The position numbers and the translations under genes are program-made. Shown here piece after piece: positions 8,839 through 17,503 of a DNA stretch of 64,000 bases. The notes below the pieces were generated by a model that did not search any database, had not been told where the DNA came from, and saw nothing but the letters and a program-made list of their open reading frames with translations. The DNA is from Amycolatopsis balhimycina FH 1894. GTDB taxonomy: Bacteria; Actinomycetota; Actinomycetes; Mycobacteriales; Pseudonocardiaceae. Position 1 is the first letter of the stretch. Every line of letters starts with the position of its first letter. The stretch spans positions 10,656,228 through 10,720,227 of the forward strand of contig NZ_KB913037.1 in NCBI RefSeq assembly GCF_000384295.1, in the 5' to 3' direction.

Positions 8839-9806
8839 CCACGGCGACGACCCCGGTGCGGACGGCGGCGCAGCCGTCCGCACCGGCGGTCACGCCCCGG
8901 GCGAAGCGGTCCCGGCTGCGCACCCGGCTCGAGCTGACACTGCTGCTCGGGCCGGCGCTGCTGCTGTTCGGCGGGTTCGTCCTGGTGCCGATCGGAATCG
9001 CGGCCTTCTACAGCCTGTTCAAGTGGAACGGCTTCGGCCCGCTGGACGACTTCATCGGCTTCGACAACTACGTCGACGCCTTCAGCGGCAAGGTGTTCCA
9101 GAGCGCCATCGTGCACAACCTGATCATCGCCGGGCTGTCGATCGTGGTGCAGCTGCCGCTGTCGATCGGGCTGGCGCTGCTGCTGAACCGGAAGCTGCGA
9201 GGGCGCGCGGTGCTGCGCGCCCTCGTCTTCGCGCCTTACGTGCTCTCCGAGGCGATCACCGCGGTGATCTGGTTCCTCATGCTTCAGCCCGGCGGCTTCG
9301 CCGACCAGGTGCTCAAGGGCGTGGGTCTCGGCGGCCTCATCCACCTGTGGGTGGCCGATCCGAGCATCGTGCTCTACACGCTCTTCGCGGTGATCACCTG
9401 GAAGTACATCGGCTTCGGGATCATCCTGCTGCTCGCCGGGCTCCAAGGGGTGCCCGCCGAACTGCGCGAAGCCGCCGCGCTCGACGGCGCGTCGGCGTGG
9501 CAGACCACGCGGCACGTGGTGCTGCCCCTGCTCGGCCCGACCATCCGGATCTGGATCTTCCTGTCCGTCATCGGCTCGCTGCAGCTGTTCGACCTGGTGT
9601 GGATCATGACGACGGGCGGCCCGGCGAACGCGTCGACGACGATGGCGACCTACCTGATCGACCACGGCTTCAAGCGCTACGAGTTCGGGTTCGGCTCCGC
9701 GGTGGCGGTGATCCTGTTCGTCATCTGCTTCGTGTTCGCCCTGCTGTACCAGCGGTTCGCGCTGCGCCGCGACACCCAGGGGGCCCTGACGAGGATGGTG
9801 GGCTGA
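8835..9806 (+). CDS. Sugar ABC transporter permease 1 (CUT1)
   Basis: This 323-residue inner-membrane permease has about six transmembrane segments, beginning LTLLLGPALLLFGGFVLVPI. The EAA loop that docks the ATPase is seen as ELREAAALDGASAWQ. The start is the GTG at 8835, overlapping the binding-protein stop. The next permease starts at 9806 within this stop codon (TGATG). It forms the heterodimeric channel with that protein. Confidence 0.92.
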   Translation: MTTATTPVRTAAQPSAPAVTPRAKRSRLRTRLELTLLLGPALLLFGGFVLVPIGIAAFYSLFKWNGFGPLDDFIGFDNYVDAFSGKVFQSAIVHNLIIAGLSIVVQLPLSIGLALLLNRKLRGRAVLRALVFAPYVLSEAITAVIWFLMLQPGGFADQVLKGVGLGGLIHLWVADPSIVLYTLFAVITWKYIGFGIILLLAGLQGVPAELREAAALDGASAWQTTRHVVLPLLGPTIRIWIFLSVIGSLQLFDLVWIMTTGGPANASTTMATYLIDHGFKRYEFGFGSAVAVILFVICFVFALLYQRFALRRDTQGALTRMVG

Positions 9807-10630
9807 TGCGGTCCGGCAAGTTCGGCCTGTCGATGGGCTACCTCGCGGCGATCGTGGTGGTCGGCGTGACCGTCGTGCCGCTGCTGTTCGTGGTGCTCGG
9901 CGGGTTCCGCACCAACGGGCAGATCAACACCGACCCGGCCGGGCTGCCGGGGCCGTGGGTGTTCGACAACTACGCCAAGGTGCTCGGTTCGAGCGCGTTC
10001 TGGACCTTCCTCGGCAACAGCGCGCTGATCGCGGTGATCGCCACCGCGCTCGCCGTCGGGCTCGGCTCGATGGCCGGGTACGCGCTTTCGCGCTACCAGT
10101 TCAAGGGCCGCGAGGCGGTCTACACGCTGTTCACGCTCGGCCTGCTGTTCCCGATCGGCGTGGCGACGCTGCCGCTGTACCTGTGGCTGCGCCAGCTGGG
10201 CCTGCTCGAGAGCTTCTGGGGCGTGGCGATCCCGGAGGCGGCGTTCTCGCTGCCGGTGACGATCGTGATCCTGCGTCCGTTCATGCACGCGATCCCCGGC
10301 GAGATCGAGGACGCGGCCGTGCTCGATGGGGCCACCCGGCTCGGCTTCTTCTGGCGCATCCTGCTGCCGCTCTCGACGCCGGCCCTCACCACGGTCGCCG
10401 TGCTCGCCTTCGTCACCAGCTGGAACACCTACCTGCTGCCCCTGCTGGTGTTCAACGACTCCGGGCACTTCACGCTCCCGCTCGGCGTCGCGATGTTCCA
10501 GTCCGCCTACTCCCAGGACACCGCCCGGGTGCTGGCGTTCACCGCGTTGTCGGCGATCCCCGCGCTCGCGTTCTTCGTGCTCGCCGAACGGCGCATCGTC
10601 GGCGGGCTGACCGGATCCGTGAAGGGCTGA
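9806..10630 (+). CDS. Sugar ABC transporter permease 2 (CUT1)
   Basis: This 274-residue permease is the second half of the channel. It has six predicted membrane spans, the first being YLAAIVVVGVTVVPLLFVVL. The EAA-type cytoplasmic loop is EIEDAAVLDGATRLGFFW. Its ATG overlaps the previous stop, ensuring coupled translation. Only 15 nt separate it from the GH115 gene, placing uptake and a xylan-debranching enzyme in one transcript. Confidence 0.92.
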   Translation: MRSGKFGLSMGYLAAIVVVGVTVVPLLFVVLGGFRTNGQINTDPAGLPGPWVFDNYAKVLGSSAFWTFLGNSALIAVIATALAVGLGSMAGYALSRYQFKGREAVYTLFTLGLLFPIGVATLPLYLWLRQLGLLESFWGVAIPEAAFSLPVTIVILRPFMHAIPGEIEDAAVLDGATRLGFFWRILLPLSTPALTTVAVLAFVTSWNTYLLPLLVFNDSGHFTLPLGVAMFQSAYSQDTARVLAFTALSAIPALAFFVLAERRIVGGLTGSVKG

Positions 10631-10645
10631 CTCAGGAGGTCTGCC

Positions 10646-13600
10646 GTGCCGTCCGAGGTACACCGTCGTACCTTCCTTCAGCTGCTCGCCCTGGCCGGAG
10701 CGGGGTCCGTGGCCCTCCCGGACCTCGCCGAAGCCGGGACCGGATTCCCGTTGGTGTCGCGGGGAAAGGCCGCGACGATCGTGGTCGGCTCGGCCGACTT
10801 CCCCGGCGTGCGGCGGGTCGTGGGCGACCTGGCCGCCGACGTCGAGCGCGTGACCGGCGTGCGGCCCGCGGTGTCGTTCGACGTCGTCCCCGCGCAGGGG
10901 CCGGTGGTGCTGGTCGGCACCCTGGGCCACAGCCCTCTGGTCGACGGCCTGGTCACGGCGGGCAAGCTCGACGTGACCGGGATCGCCGGGAAGTGGGAGA
11001 CGTCGCTGAGCCAGGTCGTCGACGGACGGCTGGTTCTCACCGGCAGTGACCAGCGCGGCGTGATCTACGGCGTCTACGAGATCTCGCGGCGCATCGGCGT
11101 TTCGCCCTGGTACTGGTGGGCCGATGTCCCGCCGCGGCGGCAACCGGAGCTGCACCTGCCGGGCGGGCGGTTCAGCCTCGGCACCCCGCACGTGAAGTAC
11201 CGCGGGTTCTTCATCAACGACGAGAACCCGGCGCTCGGCACCTGGGCCCCGGCGTACTTCGGGCCCGGCAAGGCCCCGGGCTTCCCCAACGGTTTCAACC
11301 ACCTGTTCTTCGCCAAGGTCTTCGAGACCATGCTCCGCCTGCGGGCCAACTACCTCTGGCCGGCGGTGTGGGGGCGGGCGTTCGCCGAGGACGACCCGCT
11401 CAACCACGCGACGGCCAAGGAGTACGGCATCGTCATGGGCACCTCGCACGAGGCGCCCATGATGCGCGGGATCGAGGAGTGGAACCGGCACGCGGTGCCC
11501 GCAGTCCGCGACGCGGCCGGGAACATCACGACGCCGGGACACGACCCGTACGGCGGCACGGGCGAGTGGAGCTTCCGCCGCAACGGCGAGGCGATCAAGG
11601 CCTACTGGACCGACGGGATCCGCCGGATGGTCCGAGAGGACTTCGAAGGCGTCGTCACGCTCGGCATGCGCGGCAACGGCGACGTCGGCCTGCCCGACGG
11701 CGACGGCATCGAGCTGATGCGGGAGATCATCGCCACCGAACGGGAGATCCTCGCCCGCGAGACCGGCCGGGACCTCACCACGGTGCCGCAGGTGTGGACG
11801 CTGTACAAGGAAGTCCAGCGCTACTGGGCGAAGGGCCTGCGCCCGCCGGACGACGTCATCGTCGTGTTCACCGACGACAACTGGGGCAACATCCGCAAGA
11901 TGCCCGACCTGTCGCTGCCGCCGCACCCCGGCGGCTACGGGCTGTACTACCACTTCGACTACGTCGGCGGCGGCCGCAACTACAAGTGGGTCGACACCGC
12001 GCTGCTCGCGAACACGTGGGAGCAGCTGCACCAGGCGTTCGCCTACGGCAACGACCGCCTGTGGGTGGCCAACGTCGGCGACATGAAGGGCAACGAGCTG
12101 CCGCTGCAGTTCTTCCTCGACTACGCCTGGGATCCGGCGGCCCTGCCGGTCGAGCGATTGTCCACCTGGGAGCGTTCGTTCGCCTCGGAGAACTTCGGCG
12201 CGGTACTGGCCGCGGACATCGCCGGGGTGCTGCACGACTACGGGCGGCTGCAGTCCCGCCGCAAGCCGGAGCTGCTGAACCGGCGGATCACGGTGGACAC
12301 CGCCGGGACGATCACCTACGACGACCAGATGACGCCGTTCAGCCTGGTCAACTACCGCGAGCTGGACCGGGTCACCCAGGAGTGGCACGACCTCGCGGCG
12401 CGGGCGTCGAAGATCGGCGCGCGGCTGCCGAAGGCCTTCCAAGACGCTTTCTACGAGCTGGTCCAGTACGCGACCCAGGCGACGGCGAACCTGTACGCGC
12501 TGCGGCGAGCCGAGTTCACGAACCTGCTGTACGCGGGGCAGGGCCGGGCCTCGGCCAATGGCCTCGCGGCTGTCACGGAGGCCCGCTTCGCCGACGACCT
12601 CGCGCTGGCGGAGAAGTACAACACCGGCATCGCCGGCGGAAAGTGGAAGGGGTTCCAGACTCAGCCGCACATCGACTACGGCGACATCGCCCGCTATGGC
12701 CCGAACGCGCCCTGGCAGCAGCCGGAGCTGAACAACGTGGCGCTGCCGGACGTCATCTTCCCGGCGGTGAAACGGATCGAGCTGCCGGCCGCGGCTTCGC
12801 TCGGGGTCGCCGTCGACGGCTCCCCGGACGCGTGGCCCGGCGCTGCGGGACGGCCGGCGCTGCCGGAGTTCAGCCCGTACCAGAGCGCACCACCGCAGTA
12901 CATCGACGTCTTCAACCGCGGCCGGGAACCGTTCCGCTGCCATGTCTCCGTCGCCGGGGCGCCGTGGGTTCTGGTCGAGCCGCGCGGCGGCCGGGTGACC
13001 GAGGAGCTGCGGATGACCGTCCGGATCGACTGGGCCCGGGCGCCGAAGGGCACCACGACCGTGCCGATCACGGTGTCGGGCGCAGGCAGTTCGGTCGGGG
13101 TGGACGCCGTCGTGCGCAATCCGGTGTTGCCGGCTCGCGGGTTCGTCGAGGCCGGCGGGTACGTGTCGATGGAGGCCGAGCACTGCAGCGCCACGATCGG
13201 CGCGGCGGACGTCTCGTGGCGGCGGATCCCGGACATCGGCCGGACGGGGGCGGGGATGACACCGTTCCCGGTGACGGCGGCGAGCCGCGCACCGGGGGCC
13301 GGGCCGCGGCTGGAGTACCGGATGACGCTGTTCACGACCGGACCGGTGACGGTGTGGGCGTTCTTGTCTCCGCGCAGCAACGTGCTTCCGGGGGACGGCC
13401 TGCGGTACGCGGTGTCGTTCGACGACGCGAACCCGCAGGTCGTGAACATCACGACGGCCACCGGCGCCGACGACACCTCGATGAACCGCCAGTGGGAGCG
13501 GACCACTTCGGACAACGTGAACCTGACCTCGACGCGGCACGTGATCGCGGCACCGGGGCAGCACGTGCTGAAGTTCTGGATGGTCGACCCGGCGGTGATC

Positions 13601-13681
13601 GTGCAGAAGCTGGTGGTCGACACGGGAGGGCTGCGGGCGAGCTACCTCGGGCCGCCGGAGAGCATGCGATGGCCCTGGTGA
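10646..13681 (+). CDS. Glycoside hydrolase family 115 (xylan alpha-1,2-glucuronidase)
   Basis: This 1011-residue protein matches the large multidomain GH115 family, which removes (4-O-methyl)glucuronic acid from internal or terminal xylose units of glucuronoxylan. Recognisable blocks are GVIYGVYEISRRIGVSPWYW, KYRGFFINDENPAL, LRANYLWPAVWGRAF and GTSHEAPMMR. The N-terminus has twin arginines and a hydrophobic stretch (HRRTFLQLLALAGAGSVAL), suggesting Tat export. The C-terminal third forms beta-sandwich modules. The GTG at 10646 is supported by AGGAGG at 10634-10639. Fourth gene of the importer operon. Family assignment is firm, substrate detail is from family knowledge. Confidence 0.88.
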   Translation: MPSEVHRRTFLQLLALAGAGSVALPDLAEAGTGFPLVSRGKAATIVVGSADFPGVRRVVGDLAADVERVTGVRPAVSFDVVPAQGPVVLVGTLGHSPLVDGLVTAGKLDVTGIAGKWETSLSQVVDGRLVLTGSDQRGVIYGVYEISRRIGVSPWYWWADVPPRRQPELHLPGGRFSLGTPHVKYRGFFINDENPALGTWAPAYFGPGKAPGFPNGFNHLFFAKVFETMLRLRANYLWPAVWGRAFAEDDPLNHATAKEYGIVMGTSHEAPMMRGIEEWNRHAVPAVRDAAGNITTPGHDPYGGTGEWSFRRNGEAIKAYWTDGIRRMVREDFEGVVTLGMRGNGDVGLPDGDGIELMREIIATEREILARETGRDLTTVPQVWTLYKEVQRYWAKGLRPPDDVIVVFTDDNWGNIRKMPDLSLPPHPGGYGLYYHFDYVGGGRNYKWVDTALLANTWEQLHQAFAYGNDRLWVANVGDMKGNELPLQFFLDYAWDPAALPVERLSTWERSFASENFGAVLAADIAGVLHDYGRLQSRRKPELLNRRITVDTAGTITYDDQMTPFSLVNYRELDRVTQEWHDLAARASKIGARLPKAFQDAFYELVQYATQATANLYALRRAEFTNLLYAGQGRASANGLAAVTEARFADDLALAEKYNTGIAGGKWKGFQTQPHIDYGDIARYGPNAPWQQPELNNVALPDVIFPAVKRIELPAAASLGVAVDGSPDAWPGAAGRPALPEFSPYQSAPPQYIDVFNRGREPFRCHVSVAGAPWVLVEPRGGRVTEELRMTVRIDWARAPKGTTTVPITVSGAGSSVGVDAVVRNPVLPARGFVEAGGYVSMEAEHCSATIGAADVSWRRIPDIGRTGAGMTPFPVTAASRAPGAGPRLEYRMTLFTTGPVTVWAFLSPRSNVLPGDGLRYAVSFDDANPQVVNITTATGADDTSMNRQWERTTSDNVNLTSTRHVIAAPGQHVLKFWMVDPAVIVQKLVVDTGGLRASYLGPPESMRWPW

Positions 13682-13714
13682 ACGGCATGTCGCCGGCGGC
13701 CGGGGGTGTTCGCA

Positions 13715-13741
13715 CGGCGGCCGGCCACATGCCGGCCGCCG
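13715..13741. terminator. Hairpin terminator between convergent genes
   Basis: Perfect 11-nt arms (13715-13725 and 13731-13741, CGGCGGCCGGC and its complement) flank the loop CACAT. The hairpin separates the GH115 stop at 13681 from the convergent LacI stop at 13753 and can serve both strands. It does not belong to the dispersed palindrome families. Confidence 0.7.
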
Positions 13742-13752
13742 GGTTGCCTCGC

Positions 13753-14814
13753 TCAGCCCGTCAGCGCCCGGTAGCCCTGGTGGGCCGGCGCCGCCGTGCT
13801 GTGGCGGATCACCAGGCTGGTCGCCAGCTCCACGCGGTGGCTCTCCGTGTCGACCCCGCGGGCCAGCGAGATCGCCAGCCGCGCGCCGGCCGCCGCCATC
13901 TCCTGCAGGGGCTGGCGGACCGTCGTCAGTTCCGGGGTCAGCCAGCGGGCGATCGGCAGGTCGTCGAAACCCACCACCGAAAGGTCGTCCGGGATGCGCA
14001 GCCCCGCGTCGCGCGCGGCCTCGTACACGCCGAGTGCCTGCAGGTCGCTGCCGGCGAACACCGCCGTCGGCCGGTCGGGGAGGGTGAGCAGTGATGCCAG
14101 CTCCCGGTAGCCGGACCGGACGTGGAAGTCGCCGCGGCGCACCAGCGCCGGGTCGAACGCCAGCCCGGCCGTCTCCAGCGCCGTGCGGTAACCGTCGATC
14201 CGGGCCCGGCTGCACAGCACGCCCTCCGGCCCGCCGATCATCGCGATCCGGCGGTGGCCCAGCTCCACGAGGTGCCGGGTGGCGGTCAGCCCGCCCTGCC
14301 AGTTCGTGGCCCCGATCGAGGGCGTCTCCGGCCCGGGAGCGCCCGCCGGGTCGACGACGACCAGCGGGATGTCACGGGCCCGCAGTTTCGCCAGCTGCCC
14401 GCCGGTGAAGTCCGAGCACACCGAAACGATGCCGACCGGACGCCGGGCGAGCACGCTTTCCAGCCAGCTCTGGCCCGGGGTGTGCCGCCCCGACGATTCC
14501 GCGAGGACGACCGCCATTCCGTTTTCCCGGGCGACGCACTCGACCCCGCGGATGATTTCCAGCGCCCAGGTGCTTTCGAGCTCGTGGAACATAAGTTCCA
14601 ACAGGCGAGAACGGCGCGACCGTTCGTCGGCCCGGCGGCGGTACCCGTATTTACCGATGACCGCTTCGACGCGGGCGCGGGTGGTTTCGGCGACGTCGGG
14701 ACGGCCGTTCAACACTTTCGACACGGTCGGCACGGAAACGCCGGTCTCGGCGGCGATCCGGGCGATGGTGACCCGGGACGCGGTCGGTTCGAGATTGTCA
14801 GACCTCGTTGTCAT
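13753..14814 (-). CDS. LacI family regulator, divergent from xylanase gene
   Basis: This 353-residue LacI-type regulator has the DNA-binding start VTIARIAAETGVSVPTVSK (about residues 15-33) with the hinge NGRPDVAETTRARVEAV. The sugar-binding domain ends DLSVVGFDDLPIARWL and LVIRHSTAAP. The ATG at 14814 has no evident Shine-Dalgarno sequence, but longer in-frame starts would overlap the operator and the xylanase start. It is divergent from the GH10 gene by about 80 bp and is its likely repressor. It is similar in layout to, but clearly distinct from, the regulator at 6397. Confidence 0.88.
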   Translation of the reverse strand: MTTRSDNLEPTASRVTIARIAAETGVSVPTVSKVLNGRPDVAETTRARVEAVIGKYGYRRRADERSRRSRLLELMFHELESTWALEIIRGVECVARENGMAVVLAESSGRHTPGQSWLESVLARRPVGIVSVCSDFTGGQLAKLRARDIPLVVVDPAGAPGPETPSIGATNWQGGLTATRHLVELGHRRIAMIGGPEGVLCSRARIDGYRTALETAGLAFDPALVRRGDFHVRSGYRELASLLTLPDRPTAVFAGSDLQALGVYEAARDAGLRIPDDLSVVGFDDLPIARWLTPELTTVRQPLQEMAAAGARLAISLARGVDTESHRVELATSLVIRHSTAAPAHQGYRALTG

Positions 14815-14846
14815 GAAGGAGATTCTAGGACATCGAAACCTGATTT

Positions 14847-14864
14847 GAAATGCTCGATACTTTC
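14847..14864. promoter_or_regulatory. Candidate LacI operator for the xylanase gene
   Basis: GAAATGCTCGATACTTTC (14847-14864) has GAAA/TTTC ends around a TCGA centre, an imperfect LacI-type operator. It lies midway between the divergent LacI and GH10 starts and about 30 nt upstream of the xylanase start. The assignment is by position and symmetry only. Confidence 0.5.
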
Positions 14865-14893
14865 GGTTCCCCATTGTCCTGTGGAGGGTGAAG

Positions 14894-15910
14894 ATGCTCA
14901 GAAGAATTCCGAATAAACGTGCCCTGATGGCGGTTGTGGTCGCTATGGGTATTGCCGTGTGGCAGGCACCTGCCGCGGCGGCGTCGGTTCCGCTGAAAAA
15001 CATCACCAACCGTTACGTCGGCAGCGCGGTGGCCGCGACCTATCTGGCTTCGGAAAGCGATTACCGGGCCGTGCTCACGCGGGAATTCGACAACGTGACA
15101 CCCGAGAACGAGATGAAGTGGGGCACCGTCGAAGCCGTCCGGGGCCAGTACGACTGGTCGGGCGCGGACGCGATCGTCCGGTACGCCCAGCGGACCCACA
15201 AGACGGTCCGCGGCCACACACTGGTCTGGCACTCCCAGCTGCCGGACTGGGTGGCCGCGCTGCCCGCCGACGAGCTGCGGGGCGTCCTGCGCGACCACAT
15301 CACGACGGAAGTCAAGCGGTACAAGGGGAAGATCCGCGCCTGGGACGTCGTCAACGAGATCTTCAACGAGGACGGCACCCGCCGTGACACGGTCTTCCGG
15401 CAGAAGCTCGGGGACGGCTTCGTCGCCGACGTCTTCCGCTGGGCGCACGCGGCCGACCCGGGGGCGAAGCTGTACCTCAACGACTACAACATCGAAGGGG
15501 TCAACCCGAAGAGTGACGCGGTGTACGACCTGGTGAAGACGCTGCGGCGCCAAGGCGTGCCGATCGACGGCGTCGGCATCCAGGGGCACCTGTCGATCCA
15601 GTACGGCTTCCCGGGGGAATACCGGGCCAACCTGGCCCGCTTCGCGCGGATCGGCGTCGAAACCGCGGTCACGGAGGCGGACGTCCGGATCCCGACCCCG
15701 CCCGACCCGGCGAAGCTCGCCACCCAGGCGAGCTACTTCGGTCAGCTGTGGGACGGCTGCCACGCGGTGTCCCGCTGCGTCGAGTTCACGACGTGGGGCT
15801 TCACGGACCGGCATTCGTGGGTGCCGGACGTGTTCCCCGGCGAGGGTGCGGCCTGCCTCTTCGACGAAAACCTGCACCCGAAACCGGCCTACTACCGGCT
15901 CAACCCCTGA
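14894..15910 (+). CDS. Secreted endo-1,4-beta-xylanase, GH10
   Basis: This 338-residue enzyme cuts internal beta-1,4 bonds of xylan outside the cell. A signal peptide (about residues 1-31, ending APAAAAS) precedes a single GH10 TIM barrel. Family blocks are VTPENEMKWG and RGHTLVWHSQLPDW, the acid/base motif WDVVNE (Glu155), and the nucleophile motif AVTEADVRI (Glu261, with Ala where many have Leu). No carbohydrate-binding module follows. The ATG at 14894 is chosen over the GTG at 14888 because GGAGG (14883-14887) abuts the GTG but is 6 nt from the ATG. It is probably controlled by the divergent LacI protein. Confidence 0.94.
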   Translation: MLRRIPNKRALMAVVVAMGIAVWQAPAAAASVPLKNITNRYVGSAVAATYLASESDYRAVLTREFDNVTPENEMKWGTVEAVRGQYDWSGADAIVRYAQRTHKTVRGHTLVWHSQLPDWVAALPADELRGVLRDHITTEVKRYKGKIRAWDVVNEIFNEDGTRRDTVFRQKLGDGFVADVFRWAHAADPGAKLYLNDYNIEGVNPKSDAVYDLVKTLRRQGVPIDGVGIQGHLSIQYGFPGEYRANLARFARIGVETAVTEADVRIPTPPDPAKLATQASYFGQLWDGCHAVSRCVEFTTWGFTDRHSWVPDVFPGEGAACLFDENLHPKPAYYRLNP

Positions 15911-15918
15911 CCTGCGCC

Positions 15919-15977
15919 AAGTTCGTGAAGGCCACCTTCCGGAACACAGAGTTCCTCAAGGTGGCCTTCACGAACTT
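15919..15977. terminator. Long family A palindrome between convergent genes
   Basis: Perfect 20-nt outer arms (15919-15938 and 15958-15977, AAGTTCGTGAAGGCCACCTT and its complement) enclose a 2-nt mismatch and an inner GGAAC/GTTCC stem with a 5-nt loop. It separates the xylanase stop (15910) from the desaturase stop, whose TGA starts at the arm end. It shares its core with 1471-1517 and 31293-31350. Confidence 0.75.
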
Positions 15978-16909
15978 CAGCGGGCGAGCGCGGCCAGCCG
16001 CTTCGCCGTCGGCCAGCGCACGTTCCACGCCCAGCCCAGCTTCTCGAACGCCCAGATGACCCGCGCCGAGATGTCGATCTGCCCGCGCTGCGCGCCGTGG
16101 CGGGCCGACGTCGGGTCCGCGTGGTGGGTGTTGTGCCAGGACTCGCCCATCGACAGGATGGCCAGCGGCCAGAAGTTCGCCGAGCGGTCCCGGCTGGCGA
16201 ACGGTCGCTCGCCGATCATGTGACAGACCGAGTTCACCGACCACGTCACGTGGTGCTGGAAGGAGATCCGGGCCAGGCCTGCCCAGAGGAACGCGGTCAG
16301 CGCGCCCCACCACGACAGCGTGATCAGCCCGCCGAGCAGCGGCGGGAGCAGCAGGCTCAGCACCACCCACAGCGGGAAGAGCCGGTCGACGACGCGCAGG
16401 TCGCGGTCGGCGGCCAGGTCGGGGGCGAACCGGTCGACGTTGGTCTTGTCGCGGCCGAAGAGCCAGCCCATGTGCGAGTGCCAGAAGCCGCGGGCCAGCG
16501 CCACCGGCGAAGTGCCGAACAGCCACGGCGAGTGCGGGTCGCCGTCACGGTCGGAGAAGGCGTGGTGACGGCGGTGGTCGGCGACCCAGCCGATCACCGG
16601 GCCCTGCGCCGCGAGGCCGCCGGCGACGGCGAGCGCGATCCGCAGCGCCCGCTTCGCGCGGAACGAGCCGTGGGTGAAGTACCGGTGGTAGCCGACGGTC
16701 ACTCCGAGCGTCGACACCACGAAGAACGCGCCGCCGATCGTGAGGTCGAGCCAGCTGACGCCCCAGCCCCAGAACACCGGGACGGCGGCACCGAGCGCGA
16801 GGAACGGGACGAGCAGGAAGATGCGGATGGTGATCAGTTCGGGGATCGTCTGCTTGCCCGAGAGCACGGGTTTCGGGGCCGGAGGGGCAGCCTTCACGGA
16901 GGCGGTCAT
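15977..16909 (-). CDS. Acyl-CoA delta-9 desaturase
   Basis: This 310-residue membrane di-iron enzyme introduces a cis double bond at C9 of a fatty acyl chain. All three histidine boxes are present: HRYFTH, HRRHH and HNTHH. The hydrophobic stretches around residues 30-75 and 170-215 fit the four-span topology. The ATG at 16909 follows no strong ribosome site; the upstream in-frame sequence lacks family similarity. It lies close to the 10-methyl fatty acid genes at 17504-20187 and may supply their oleoyl-type substrate, although a cold-shock gene lies between them. Confidence 0.92.
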   Translation of the reverse strand: MTASVKAAPPAPKPVLSGKQTIPELITIRIFLLVPFLALGAAVPVFWGWGVSWLDLTIGGAFFVVSTLGVTVGYHRYFTHGSFRAKRALRIALAVAGGLAAQGPVIGWVADHRRHHAFSDRDGDPHSPWLFGTSPVALARGFWHSHMGWLFGRDKTNVDRFAPDLAADRDLRVVDRLFPLWVVLSLLLPPLLGGLITLSWWGALTAFLWAGLARISFQHHVTWSVNSVCHMIGERPFASRDRSANFWPLAILSMGESWHNTHHADPTSARHGAQRGQIDISARVIWAFEKLGWAWNVRWPTAKRLAALAR

Positions 16910-17151
16910 GCAGTACTCGATTCGAGGTCTACGCCGCGCCGGACCGAGCCTGGCGCGGAAAGCCGGGGGCGGGAACACCCCGGCGGTCAGCGGTCTGGAG
17001 GGTGGCCGGGCGGGTCGCCGCTCCTGCCGGCGATCGGCCTCGAGGCCACGGTGCGAGAGTGGGGCCGACCGGGCGCCGGCGTACTGAGGTGCTCTCGTCG
17101 CTTTCCAGGTTACCGGATCGTTGTGAACGCGCAGTGTGGCCGAGACATGAG

Positions 17152-17185
17152 GAAGGCCCCCGCCCCGGTGGGGGCGAGGGCCTTC
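17152..17185 (-). terminator. Hairpin terminator of the cold-shock gene
   Basis: GAAGGCCCCCGCCCC (17152-17166) pairs with GGGGCGAGGGCCTTC (17171-17185) around a GGTG loop, with a short internal mismatch. It lies 14 nt downstream of the minus-strand stop at 17200. Confidence 0.75.
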
Positions 17186-17199
17186 GGGTGCCTCGTGGC

Positions 17200-17403
17200 T
17201 CAGATGACGCTGACGCGCTGGGCCTGGGGGCCCTTCTGGCCCTGGCCGATTTCGAACTCCACACGCTGACCCTCGTCGAGCGACTTGAAGCCGCTGCCCT
17301 GGATCTCGGAGTAGTGGACGAACACGTCCGGACCCCCGCCGTCCTGCGCGATGAAGCCGAAGCCCTTTTCGCCGTTGAACCACTTGACACTGCCCTGAGC
17401 CAT
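17200..17403 (-). CDS. Cold-shock protein (CspA family)
   Basis: This 67-residue protein is a single OB-fold nucleic-acid chaperone. It begins [17 protein letters not shown] and carries both RNA-binding motifs, KGFGFI (RNP1) and DVFVHY (RNP2). It binds single-stranded RNA or DNA in the cytoplasm. The ATG at 17403 is preferred over the ATG at 17409 because AGTAGGT lies 6-7 nt before the former and only 1 nt before the latter. A GATAAT box at 17470-17465 implies a leader of about 55 nt. Confidence 0.96.
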   Translation of the reverse strand: MAQGSVKWFNGEKGFGFIAQDGGGPDVFVHYSEIQGSGFKSLDEGQRVEFEIGQGQKGPQAQRVSVI

Positions 17404-17452
17404 ACCCATACCTACTCTTTGTAGTGAGCCTGGACGCCCCGTTCGGACACCC

Positions 17453-17470
17453 GGTCTCAAGACCATTATC
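17453..17470 (-). promoter_or_regulatory. Candidate csp promoter -10 and start-site palindrome
   Basis: On the minus strand GATAAT (17470-17465) resembles a -10 hexamer. Immediately downstream is the palindrome GGTCTTGAGACC (17464-17453), which would overlap the transcription start. No clear -35 is seen. The tmsB-like stop at 17504 lies just upstream, so read-through from that operon is also possible. Confidence 0.4.
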
Positions 17471-17503
17471 CCATCACCGGGCCGAAGAGGCTACCCCCGG
17501 TCA

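Noticed and set aside
9677..14215. A very long minus-strand open frame of about 1512 codons.
   Set aside because: It is the antisense shadow of the permease, GH115 and LacI genes. High GC removes stop codons from other frames. Its sequence is Arg/Pro/Gly-rich with no domain, whereas the genes chosen carry family motifs.
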